Below, in pieces: positions 42,448 to 50,821 of a stretch of DNA of 64,000 nt (its first letter is position 1; the number at the start of each line of letters is the position of its first letter). The DNA is from Anaerolineae bacterium (GTDB taxonomy: Bacteria; Chloroflexota; Anaerolineae; Aggregatilineales; Phototrophicaceae), in assembly GCA_022843745.1 (NCBI GenBank), contig JALHNB010000004.1:1-64000 (forward strand). The letters run 5' to 3'. Below the pieces are notes generated by a model that saw nothing but the letters and a program-made list of their open reading frames with translations, did not search any database and had not been told where the DNA came from. The translations under genes and the position numbers were made by a program.

Positions 42448-45400
42448 CTAAATTTCTGGTTTACGGCGGTGGGTAGTGCTCATTCGGCAGAATTGCGAAT
42501 ATTCACAGTAATGGGTGCAGCGACCTTCCTGGACTTTGGTCGCCTGTGTGACAAAATCGCCTTTGCGTCCGGCAGCGATGTTGAGTCCAATCGACTTTTC
42601 AGCCTCGGCAAGAATTTCGTGGCCTTCATCATCCAGCCGCAGGTCACCGCTGGCTTTCTGGGTGCGGATATGCCAGAACAAACCACCCGCGACATGAGTC
42701 GGCGGGTTCGGGTCATTCTGGGCGGCGAGGATATATTCAGCAGCGCGTAAATAAACCATCATCTGGAAATTGCGCCCGATTTTAATTTCCTCAACGGGAA
42801 TCGTCGTGCCGCCTGTTTTGTAATCAATCACGATCACGCTGTTGCCGATGCGATCCATTCGGTCAATATAGCCGTGCAGATGCAGCGTTTCGTTTTTTCC
42901 GTCCACGCTGATCGGTATCCTGACGGTAGCACCGCCATCCGTGCCGAATGGCGCTTCCAGCAGATAGGGTTGGCGCGGCGCATTGCCAAATTTTTTCGCG
43001 ATCCCACCTTCATCGGAAAAATCCTGTCGAAGCAATTGTTCCAGACGGCGTAAAAGCAGCTTTTTTTCCTGTTCCCACTTGGCTGAGTCGCGGAAGCCGA
43101 GGTTATCCGGCGCTTTCGTCAGCACGGACGGCGCAGTTTCGCGCAAAATCGTCAGCGCTTCGTCGGCATACTCCGGCTCGATGAACAAGCCGCGGCGGGC
43201 GATTTCGCGGTAGGTGCGCTCCAGAATCTCGTGATTGATTGTCCCCAGAGCAGCGGCATTGAGCGCTTCTTCTGGCTCCTCCAATGCTTCCAGTTTCAGG
43301 AAGCGTTTCGCAAAAAATCGAAATCCACAAATGCCATAATCGTTAAGCTGGCTGGCGCTCCACAGACGTTCCTCGTTTAATTGGCTGGCAACATAAGCGA
43401 TCAAATTTGGGTCAGATAGTCGCCCTGAGTAGCGATCATGCGGCTGGTAGCGGGATGCGCGGCTCAATTCGATCAAGCGTGCGCGGTGGATATGACCCCA
43501 TTGGTCAGGATGCGCGGTCATAACCCAGTTATAGAGTGCCAATATTTCACTGGAAGGCTTCAAAGAATTCTCTTTACTCAAGCCCTCCGCTACCGCCAGC
43601 ATCGCCTCGTCGCGCGAAATCACGTCACCTGCACCAACAACAGCACCGATTCCGATCCGTGTGGTTCCAATATCGCTGAAAACGGCTGCCGCACCGCGCC
43701 ATAGATGGCTGGCAATCCAGGGTACACCGTCCTGCACCGTAGGCCGTGAGAGAGTCAGCGATTCCTGAGCGAGGCTAATCAGTTCATAAAACAGGCCATC
43801 ATCGGCGGAACGTTCGGCCTGCGTTTCCAACGGGATGCCTAATGCCTGCCGTTCAGTATCCAGATAAAGCGGGTCTTCGGCTACCTGTGCCGGGAAAATC
43901 CCTTCGGAGAGGCCGGGGATAAAGACGTGTTTGTGCGGCAAACCACGTGCATCCGTCACCGTTGTAACCAGCACACGACCAGACCGTACTGCACCCTGAT
44001 TCATCGCCGTATTATTCACAGCCGTTTGGATTTCCAGCAAAAATGCCGTGCGCTCGATCTCGCCCGATTCACCCAATGATTTCAAAAGTGCCTGACCGGA
44101 GAGCAGCGTGCGCAAAATACGTTTTAATTCGTGCATCGCCGCCAGGTCGCGCTCGACCACACCCTGCGCTGACTGCTGCTTGATCTGATGCGGCATATCC
44201 AGCGAAAAAACGGATTCGGCTGGATTTTCATCCCTGCCATCATCAAGATTCGTCTCGTTGTCCAGGCCGATGAGGTTATCCAGCCAATAAATATAATTTT
44301 CCAATGTCGTCCGCGCAGGCGGAGTCACCGCATCGAAAAAATTCGTCAAAATCCTCCGCAGTGAAGTGGCCTGTGCGACCTCTAAAATGGCATCTTCCGG
44401 CTCATCCTGGTCGTCATCTTCTACTTGCCGGGGATGAGTCGCCCGTGCAACAGCTTCCAACCATAAGGTGCGCCCGGATGTGACGATAAATGTCTGGCTG
44501 ATACGCTCCAATTGGTCAATCTGCGCCGCATCCAGTTCCGGTATACGGAAGTAGGGCGAACGCAGCACGTCGAACAAATCACGGCGGCGAAAATCAGACG
44601 TGTGTAAATTCACCAGATTGAACAGCATAATCACGGCTGGATTTTGCGCAATCGAATCGCCGCGATGCAGCGTTAGTGGCACACCATAAACGCGGCCTAT
44701 CGTGTCGAAATGATGGGCATAGCGCTGCCAGTCGCGCAGCGTGATTAAAATATCATCGGGTTGGCAACGCTGAGAGAGCAGCAGGCGCTTAATCTGTCGC
44801 AGTACAGCAGCGGATTCGCGGGCAGGGTCAGGTGCTTCGATCAACGCCACATACCCCTCAGCAGATTCCCGTGCGCTCCCCGGCTGAAAAATAGCGTCGA
44901 GCAAATGGCGCAAAGCGGGATGGCGGCGTTCCACGAACGTGGGTGTCCATTCCGTGATGATCGGAGGCGTTTGAGCAGAATCAGTGAGACGTTTAAGCGC
45001 TTTTTTGAAACGCCTGCCTATCGTTTCTTCACGCCCTGGAACGGTGGTTAGTGTAATTAAGGCTTTTTGCGCTCGTTCAGCCAATAACATCAGAAGTTGA
45101 GCTTGCAGCGGCGTAAACTGGTCATAGCCATCGACAATCAGCAAATCGACTTTCCGGCCTATATCTGGTTTAAATCGTTGCAAAACATCGAGTGCCAGCC
45201 AGCCCTCACCTTCACGATCAACCACCGCATTATCAATAAGCCGCTGCTGGTAGATGCTGTAAATCAGCGAGAGTTCCTGATCTTTGGCGGATTGCGATTG
45301 ATGAGCGGCCTCTAAAAATTCGTCGTGGGTGATAACATTTTGCTTGAGTTCGTAAATAAATTCGGCCACGATCCGCACGAATCCGGGCGTTTGAGAAATC

Positions 45401-45744
45401 GCGCCGTAGAGTGGCAGTTTCCCTTCACGCTGGAGCTGTTCCAGAATAGTGCGCAAAAGGCCAAAACGTGCGGGGTCGTCCAGCTTGCGCGGTGGCTGCT
45501 GAGCCAGATTGAGAAGGCGGTGATAAAGCTGGTAAAACGTGAAGAATTCGACATTAAAATAGACTTGCTGGCTGCTGTAGTGTTCGGCTAAACGCTGCCG
45601 GAAAGCATCTTCCTGGCGTTTGCCGGATACCAGCACCCATACCTGCGCAAAAGGTTGTTGAATCGTCGTAACCAACCGTTGAAGCGCGATTTCCGTTTTG
45701 CCTGTTCCTACCGGAGCCAGCAGAATCTCAACGGTCATCGACAT
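42448..45744 (-). CDS. addB: AddB: helicase-like/nuclease subunit with Fe-S cluster
   Basis: A 1098-residue partner of AddA. A degenerate helicase N-terminus carries Walker A APVGTGKTEIALQRL. The C-terminal nuclease domain shows VIVIDYKTGG. The four cysteines of the AddB iron-sulfur cluster are present: one in YGICGFRFF and three in CTHYCEYSQFC. Other conserved segments are VFIPGLSEGIFPA and TVQDGVPW. The start codon overlaps the upstream NERD gene stop by one base (TAATG), so both are translationally coupled. Confidence 0.93.
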   Translation of the reverse strand: MSMTVEILLAPVGTGKTEIALQRLVTTIQQPFAQVWVLVSGKRQEDAFRQRLAEHYSSQQVYFNVEFFTFYQLYHRLLNLAQQPPRKLDDPARFGLLRTILEQLQREGKLPLYGAISQTPGFVRIVAEFIYELKQNVITHDEFLEAAHQSQSAKDQELSLIYSIYQQRLIDNAVVDREGEGWLALDVLQRFKPDIGRKVDLLIVDGYDQFTPLQAQLLMLLAERAQKALITLTTVPGREETIGRRFKKALKRLTDSAQTPPIITEWTPTFVERRHPALRHLLDAIFQPGSARESAEGYVALIEAPDPARESAAVLRQIKRLLLSQRCQPDDILITLRDWQRYAHHFDTIGRVYGVPLTLHRGDSIAQNPAVIMLFNLVNLHTSDFRRRDLFDVLRSPYFRIPELDAAQIDQLERISQTFIVTSGRTLWLEAVARATHPRQVEDDDQDEPEDAILEVAQATSLRRILTNFFDAVTPPARTTLENYIYWLDNLIGLDNETNLDDGRDENPAESVFSLDMPHQIKQQSAQGVVERDLAAMHELKRILRTLLSGQALLKSLGESGEIERTAFLLEIQTAVNNTAMNQGAVRSGRVLVTTVTDARGLPHKHVFIPGLSEGIFPAQVAEDPLYLDTERQALGIPLETQAERSADDGLFYELISLAQESLTLSRPTVQDGVPWIASHLWRGAAAVFSDIGTTRIGIGAVVGAGDVISRDEAMLAVAEGLSKENSLKPSSEILALYNWVMTAHPDQWGHIHRARLIELSRASRYQPHDRYSGRLSDPNLIAYVASQLNEERLWSASQLNDYGICGFRFFAKRFLKLEALEEPEEALNAAALGTINHEILERTYREIARRGLFIEPEYADEALTILRETAPSVLTKAPDNLGFRDSAKWEQEKKLLLRRLEQLLRQDFSDEGGIAKKFGNAPRQPYLLEAPFGTDGGATVRIPISVDGKNETLHLHGYIDRMDRIGNSVIVIDYKTGGTTIPVEEIKIGRNFQMMVYLRAAEYILAAQNDPNPPTHVAGGLFWHIRTQKASGDLRLDDEGHEILAEAEKSIGLNIAAGRKGDFVTQATKVQEGRCTHYCEYSQFCRMSTTHRRKPEI

Positions 45745-46493
45745 TAACGATCATAAATCAGAGCAACAACCGAGTCGACCAGCGCTTGGCTGATTCGCTC
45801 TTTCGCCAGGTAATTGTCTTGTAGTTGGTCAAACAGGCGCGTGAGATGCGCTACGGGGACAGTCGGTTCCTTGACCATAATTTCCACTTGCGATTCGTCT
45901 TTGGTGAAGACGACCACGCCATAGACAGGCACATCACCCAATCCATGTCGTGTTAGAAACGTGCGAAGGGCTTTGATGTCCACAATACCTTCTTCAGTTG
46001 GGCTGATACGCGCCGGGAGATATTCGCCTCTGGCGTTTTTTTGCAGCCAACTGGCCTTTTCGTTGGCGAATTGTCCGCTGTTATCGACAATGCGGAACAC
46101 CAGCGCACCCGGAGGCCCCGCCATCACCCCATCAATATAGCCCAGGCCAGCCTTCTTGATGTTACGAACAAACCAATAGCGATTATCCAGTTCCTGATAA
46201 CGGCTGAGGTAATCCCCCGTAATGCGAGCGAGGTCGTTATCGGTGCGGGTGAAATATGCACGCACGCCCATCGCCAATCCACCCAACGCCACCAGAGCAC
46301 CACCCCAGAATAAGAAGCCGCGCAAAACGTTGTAAAACGGAAATGCCGAATTTCCTGGCACCGCCAGCGGGATCGCGTACATTGCTAGACCAATAACGGT
46401 GATAAACACACCAATAGCGATCACAACAAACGCCAATTGCAATAACTGCCGAGACCGCCGCGCTAAGGCACCCGATGGGGCAACATTGTTCAT
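45744..46493 (-). CDS. Two-helix membrane protein with NERD-like domain
   Basis: A 249-residue protein. Two membrane helices at about 15-42 and 55-82, then a cytoplasmic domain. The soluble part (about 105-235) resembles the NERD (nuclease-related) domain: YIDGVMAGPPGALVFRIVDN, with YLPARISP and GVVVFTKDESQVE further on. The canonical catalytic acids are not all evident (E-x-K replaced by FRIVDN), so catalysis is doubtful. The position between a response regulator and AddB, with overlap into addB, suggests a role linked to DNA ends at the membrane; this is inference. Confidence 0.65.
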   Translation of the reverse strand: MNNVAPSGALARRSRQLLQLAFVVIAIGVFITVIGLAMYAIPLAVPGNSAFPFYNVLRGFLFWGGALVALGGLAMGVRAYFTRTDNDLARITGDYLSRYQELDNRYWFVRNIKKAGLGYIDGVMAGPPGALVFRIVDNSGQFANEKASWLQKNARGEYLPARISPTEEGIVDIKALRTFLTRHGLGDVPVYGVVVFTKDESQVEIMVKEPTVPVAHLTRLFDQLQDNYLAKERISQALVDSVVALIYDR

Positions 46494-46502
46494 AGAGTGC
46501 CT

Positions 46503-46934
46503 CTATTTCTTGTTTGGGATCAGCTTTGAACGCCGCTTGGCAATAACGTCTTCTAGAATTTTTTGCAGTTCGTTAAACTTCGGCAGCGGCTTATACAACA
46601 ATTCATCTGCATCAGCCTGCGCAATTATGGCTTTTTCTTCGTCGCCTGTCAGCTTGTAGGCGGTGCTGAAGACAATCGCAATTTGTCCCAATATCGGGCT
46701 TTGACGCAGCCGTTCCCCGACCATCGCGCCATTAATCGCTCCTGGCAGGCGAATATCCAGCAGCGCAAGTTCCGGCAGTTCACCCCGGAAACGCCCGTTA
46801 TCGACATCTTCTATCCAGGCTACTGCCTCTTCGCCATCAACAAAGGCGACCCCTTCGATCCCCCACATTTCGAACATTGCCAGTAAAATTTCGTAAATAT
46901 CCGGCTCATCTTCGACTACCATCCATGTAGACAA
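46503..46934 (-). CDS. Single-domain response regulator at head of the AddAB operon
   Basis: A 143-residue receiver domain: acidic pair VVEDEPDIYE, phosphoacceptor Asp in LALLDIRLPG, Thr/Ser switch FSTAY and Lys in LLYKPLP. No output domain. I place the start at the TTG at 46934, because GAGGAG lies six bases upstream and this gives the same length (143) as its paralogue at 47224. The frame remains open to 47012. Its stop is nine bases from the NERD gene start, so it leads the RR-NERD-addB-MT-addA operon. Which kinase drives it is unknown; the one at 47653 is divergent and near. Confidence 0.85.
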   Translation of the reverse strand: MSTWMVVEDEPDIYEILLAMFEMWGIEGVAFVDGEEAVAWIEDVDNGRFRGELPELALLDIRLPGAINGAMVGERLRQSPILGQIAIVFSTAYKLTGDEEKAIIAQADADELLYKPLPKFNELQKILEDVIAKRRSKLIPNKK

Positions 46935-47040
46935 TGTAAACTCCTCATCGTATGCGCGTGCATCTCCTACATACACAAATATAATAGATTTCTCACGCCA
47001 AATAAGCAACAACTCTAGTTTATCATTAATTCTCTGATGT

Positions 47041-47058
47041 TATGACCACAAGGTCATA
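47041..47058. promoter_or_regulatory. Small perfect hairpin in the divergent RR spacer
   Basis: TATGACC-ACAA-GGTCATA, a 7-bp stem with 4-base loop, in the 289-base region between two divergent response-regulator genes. Possible operator or structured leader. Nothing else recognised in this spacer. Confidence 0.35.
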
Positions 47059-47223
47059 CCAGATTCCAAGACTCCTCCATTCATGAACCTACCCGAGCCA
47101 AACCAGAACCCACTCCACGATGCAAGAAGGCTGCAATTGTGAATTCCACATAAAGAAACCGCTTATCAACACTTTTCGAATCTACAATAAAAGGTGCGTC
47201 TATTTACTGATGGAGTTGTTATT

Positions 47224-47625
47224 GTGATGTGGTTGATTGCTGAAGATGAAATGGATATACGCCATCTGGTCGAAACACTGTGCCAGGCTTGGGGCTACAA
47301 GGCGATGTCATTTGAAAATGGAACAAACGTCTGGGAATGGCTGGATGAGGTCGAAGCCGGACGCTATCATGGCCCACTGCCCGATTTTGCATTGATGGAT
47401 ATTCGGATGCCCGGTAAAAGAGGCGATGAACTGGCCTATCGGATGCGTTCTATTCCTGCCATACAAAATATCCCCGTTATCCTGATGACCGCGTTTTCGT
47501 TAAATCAGAATCAGCGTGACGATATGCTGAAATATGGCGTAGACGAAATCATCAACAAACCCCTCCCGGATTTTGACGTGCTGTATGCAAAAATACACGA
47601 TGTCATGTACACTAAACAGCAGTAG
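47224..47625 (+). CDS. Single-domain response regulator
   Basis: A receiver-only regulator of about 133 residues: LIAEDEMDIRHLVETL, phosphoacceptor Asp in FALMDIRMPG, switch Thr in ILMTAFS and Lys in IINKPLP. It is clearly a paralogue of the divergent regulator at 46503, including the insert EVEAGRYHGPLPD. The start is GTG at 47224 (GGAG 8 bases upstream) or the ATG right after it at 47227; earlier in-frame starts have no ribosome site. A PAS kinase gene follows 27 bases on, probably its partner. Confidence 0.85.
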   Translation: MMWLIAEDEMDIRHLVETLCQAWGYKAMSFENGTNVWEWLDEVEAGRYHGPLPDFALMDIRMPGKRGDELAYRMRSIPAIQNIPVILMTAFSLNQNQRDDMLKYGVDEIINKPLPDFDVLYAKIHDVMYTKQQ

Positions 47626-47652
47626 TCGGAGTAGAAAATTGCTCGAAGTGAC

Positions 47653-48906
47653 ATGACCAGTAACCAGCAGCCCTCCAATCCCGAAGATGTCGGCGGCGTT
47701 CTAACGCGCGTGAATCGGCTCGGCACAGCCACCGAACGTTTGTTCAGCCGTTTATATACTTCGCTCAACCGTCGCTCCAAATTGCAGCAGGAGGAAATGG
47801 AAAAGGTCTACGCCGTCAGCCGCCGCAATAAACAGCTTGTTGAAGTTGTCAAAAAGCGTGAAGGCGAGATCGAACGGCTCAACGGTATCCTCGCCACCAT
47901 TGGCGAAGGCATTATCATGCAGGATAACGAGGGGCGCATTATCCTGGTCAATACGGCGGCGCGCAACCTGCTTGGCAGCCAGAAAGCCTTTTGGGAAAGC
48001 GAACTTGGCAGCCTCTTTGATGCCTACCGCGATGTCACAAAGCTCGATTCCGAACTGATGCCACTGGGCGAACCCACCCGCGTACAAATCAACAACCGCA
48101 TTTTAGGGGCGCAGATCGCCGCCGTCGCCAACAGCGAAGGTGAGCGCCTGGGTACGATGATCGTCCTGCGGGATGTGACACGCGACACGCTGTCAGATCG
48201 CCTCAAAGATCAATTTGTTACCGCCATCTCCCACGAACTGCGCACACCGATGGCAGCGATCAAGGGCATGAGTGAGGTAATCCTGGGGCAAAAAGAAGGC
48301 GCACCCATCAACCGCCGCTTTCTAGAAACCATAGGCCGCAACGTCGATATTCTGGATCGGATGATCGTCGAACTGCTCGACATCTCCGAGATGAGCGCCA
48401 ATGCCTTCAGCGTTCGCGAAGATTTAATCAGCGTCGAATCGCTGATCGAAGGTGTGATTCGGGGGGTTATGCCGGAAGTCACCCGCGCCGACCTTGATGT
48501 CTCATTTATGGCACGTGATACTGGACGTTTATATGTGAATGGCGACGACCAACGGCTGCGCTGGGCGATTATGCACCTGCTCCAGAACAGTATTCGTTAC
48601 ACACTTCCCAAAGGTCATATTCTGATTACGGCTCGCCTGGAGCAAGAGGAAAACATTGCCATCCAGGTTGTCGATACGGGAGTCGGCATTTCAGAAAAAG
48701 ACCTGCCCCATATTTTTGAGCGCTTCTACCGGGGCGAACCACGCACCAGCACTGGCAAATTACTCGACCCGCGCGGTCTGGGACAAGGGCTTTTCATTGC
48801 CCGCAAAGTCACTGAAGCCCATCGTGGTTATCTGAGCGTCCATAGCACACCCGGCAATGGCAGTATTTTTACGCTGGTGCTTCCAGCCACTTCTCCGCAA
48901 ACCTAA
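47653..48906 (+). CDS. Soluble PAS-domain sensor histidine kinase
   Basis: A 417-residue kinase with no membrane helix. N-terminal coiled coil (about 35-75), PAS domain (about 75-180: ILATIGEGIIMQDNEGRIIL), HisKA with intact phosphoacceptor AISHELRTPMAAIKGMSEV. HATPase has N box LRWAIMHLLQNSIRYTLP, G1 DTGVGISEKDLPHIF and G2 GLGQGLFIARKVTEAHRG. Very similar in its C-terminal half to the His-less kinase at 29704 (same FYRG, GQGL pattern). Likely partner of the receiver protein encoded just upstream. Confidence 0.92.
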   Translation: MTSNQQPSNPEDVGGVLTRVNRLGTATERLFSRLYTSLNRRSKLQQEEMEKVYAVSRRNKQLVEVVKKREGEIERLNGILATIGEGIIMQDNEGRIILVNTAARNLLGSQKAFWESELGSLFDAYRDVTKLDSELMPLGEPTRVQINNRILGAQIAAVANSEGERLGTMIVLRDVTRDTLSDRLKDQFVTAISHELRTPMAAIKGMSEVILGQKEGAPINRRFLETIGRNVDILDRMIVELLDISEMSANAFSVREDLISVESLIEGVIRGVMPEVTRADLDVSFMARDTGRLYVNGDDQRLRWAIMHLLQNSIRYTLPKGHILITARLEQEENIAIQVVDTGVGISEKDLPHIFERFYRGEPRTSTGKLLDPRGLGQGLFIARKVTEAHRGYLSVHSTPGNGSIFTLVLPATSPQT

Positions 48907-48945
48907 TTTGCGTCTCTAATACAAACACAATTTGCATCTCTCTAG
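48898..48945. repeat. Two-copy tandem repeat, period 24 bp, spanning the kinase stop codon
   Basis: Units at 48898 and 48922 both begin CAAAC, then share AATTTGCRTCTCT; the first contains the TAA stop of the PAS kinase. About 17 of 24 bases are identical. Confidence 0.55.
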
Positions 48946-48960
48946 GACTAATCGTTACAA

Positions 48961-48990
48961 TCCTGAATGACAAAAATTTATATTCAGGAG
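48961..48990 (+). promoter_or_regulatory. Hairpin that covers the ribosome site of the GH57 branching-enzyme gene
   Basis: TCCTGAAT (48961-48968) pairs perfectly with ATTCAGGA (48982-48989). The 3' arm contains the AGGAG used for the GTG at 49001. If it forms in the mRNA it would hide the ribosome site. Confidence 0.5.
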
Positions 48991-49000
48991 TAGACGTTTC

Positions 49001-50659
49001 GTGGGCGTATTAGGCGCATTTACATTCGTTTTACACAGCCATATCCCCTATGCTCGGTTGGCAGGACGCTGGCCGCATGGCGAGGAATGGATTCACGAAG
49101 CAGCCAGCGAAACTTATATTCCCCTCCTGCAAACTCTCTATGACCTCAAGGAAGACGGCGTAAATTTTCGTCTCACCCTCGGGCTGACACCTGTTTTGGC
49201 TGAACAGTTGGCCGATCCGCTGGTTCTGGAGCATTTCACGCAGTATCTCGACAGCCGCATTACAGCAGCGCAGCAGGACATGATCTATTTTGAACGTCCT
49301 GAAACCGCTGACGGACACCTGCGTTATCTGGCAAACTGGTACAAAGAATCTTACGAAAAAATCAAAACAGATTTCGAGGTGCGTTTTAATCGCGATCTGA
49401 TCGGGGCGTTCCGCCGCTTGCAGGACGAAGGTTATATCGAAATCATCACCAGCGCGGCGACTCACGCTTATCTGCCGCTGCTTGGACACGACAGCGCGAT
49501 CAACGCCCAGATCAAAGCAGGCATCAGCAGCTACAAGCGTTTACTAGGCCGCCAACCGACTGGAATCTGGCTGCCGGAATGCGCTTACCGTCCCGGCATC
49601 GAGCATTTCCTGGCCGCAAATGATCTCAAAGTCTTTTTTAGCGAAGCGCACACTATCACAGGTGGCAAGCCAGTGGGCGTGGCGGCTGGCGGGATTATCG
49701 GCCCATATCACACAATTCAAGAACGTTATGTGATGCCACCGCAAAGAGATGCTCCGGAGCGCCCAACCTCAACCTTTTTGCCTTATTATGTCAGCGATAC
49801 GCGCCCAGACGCGGAACAACATTCTGGTGTCGCGGTGATCGGGCGCAATAATCGCAGCGGGACTCAGGTATGGAGCGCAGAAGTAGGCTATCCTGGCGAT
49901 GAAGATTATCGCGAATTTTATCGAAAAGCCGGGACGAGTGGCCTTTATTATTGGCGTGTCACCGATAAGAAAATCGGCCTGGGTATGAAAGACACCTATC
50001 ATCCCGATTGGGCGGCTTATAAAACTGACCAACACGCCGAGCATTTCGCCCATCTGATCGGCGATATGCTGCGCGATTTCCATAACAGCACTGGCAAATA
50101 TGGCCTCGTCCTGTCCAGCTATAATACCGAGTTATTTGGTCACTGGTGGTATGAAGGGGTAAGCTGGCTGGGCAAAGTGCTGCGCCACCTGGCGCAAGAC
50201 CCCAATGTCGAACTTACGACAGCCTCACGCCATGTTGTCCAGCACCCGCCGGAAGAAGTTTTGAGCCTTTCCGAAGGTTCATGGGGTGCAGGTGGTACGC
50301 ATTTTACGTGGGATAATCACGAGACTCATTGGATGTGGCAGCCAATCCACGAAGCCGAAGCGCGTATGGAGTCTTTTGCCACCCGCTTCACCGAACCGTC
50401 AAATGACGAGCAGATCACACTCAACCAGGCTGCGCGTGAACTCCTGCTGCTGCAAAGTTCCGATTGGCCGTTCCTGATTACCAGCGGGCAGGCGCGGGAA
50501 TATGCCATTCAGCGCTTTAACCAACATCTGGAACGTTTTGAAAAGCTGGCGGACAGCCTGGATCAGGGGAAACCCAAACGCGACCTGGCTGACGAATATT
50601 GGGAACTCGATAAAATTTTCCCCGATATGGACTATCGATGGTTCATAACACCATCTTAA
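49001..50659 (+). CDS. GH57 1,4-alpha-glucan branching enzyme
   Basis: A 552-residue cytoplasmic enzyme that makes alpha-1,6 branches in glycogen. GH57 signature segments: FVLHSHIPYARLAGRWPHGE at the start, TSAATHAYLPLL, GIWLPECAYRPG with the nucleophile Glu, FSEAHTI, and SYNTELFGHWWYEG. The C-terminal helical domain typical of GH57 branching enzymes (DUF1957) is present (VVQHPPEEVLSLSEGSWGAG, LLLQSSDWPFLITSGQA). GTG start with AGGAG upstream inside a hairpin. First gene of a glycogen operon with glgA, glgC and a second GH57. Confidence 0.92.
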   Translation: MGVLGAFTFVLHSHIPYARLAGRWPHGEEWIHEAASETYIPLLQTLYDLKEDGVNFRLTLGLTPVLAEQLADPLVLEHFTQYLDSRITAAQQDMIYFERPETADGHLRYLANWYKESYEKIKTDFEVRFNRDLIGAFRRLQDEGYIEIITSAATHAYLPLLGHDSAINAQIKAGISSYKRLLGRQPTGIWLPECAYRPGIEHFLAANDLKVFFSEAHTITGGKPVGVAAGGIIGPYHTIQERYVMPPQRDAPERPTSTFLPYYVSDTRPDAEQHSGVAVIGRNNRSGTQVWSAEVGYPGDEDYREFYRKAGTSGLYYWRVTDKKIGLGMKDTYHPDWAAYKTDQHAEHFAHLIGDMLRDFHNSTGKYGLVLSSYNTELFGHWWYEGVSWLGKVLRHLAQDPNVELTTASRHVVQHPPEEVLSLSEGSWGAGGTHFTWDNHETHWMWQPIHEAEARMESFATRFTEPSNDEQITLNQAARELLLLQSSDWPFLITSGQAREYAIQRFNQHLERFEKLADSLDQGKPKRDLADEYWELDKIFPDMDYRWFITPS

Positions 50660-50669
50660 ACAACTTACG

Positions 50670-50723
50670 ATTAAATAGATGACCTGTATTGAATAAATGA
50701 TCTGGATTAAATAGACGACCTGA
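50670..50723. repeat. Three-copy tandem repeat, period 18 bp, after the branching-enzyme gene
   Basis: Units at 50670, 50688 and 50706 follow the pattern ATTRAATARAYGAYCTGN. They begin 10 bases after the GH57 stop. The spacer to glgA is otherwise AT-rich without features. Confidence 0.75.
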
Positions 50724-50821
50724 AAATTAGACATAAGCATCACGCCGAGAAGGATGTGTAAATTGAAAAACCTACAACTATCCGCTTATAACTCAGTCCT
50801 GATTTTACGAGGCGTGTGACG

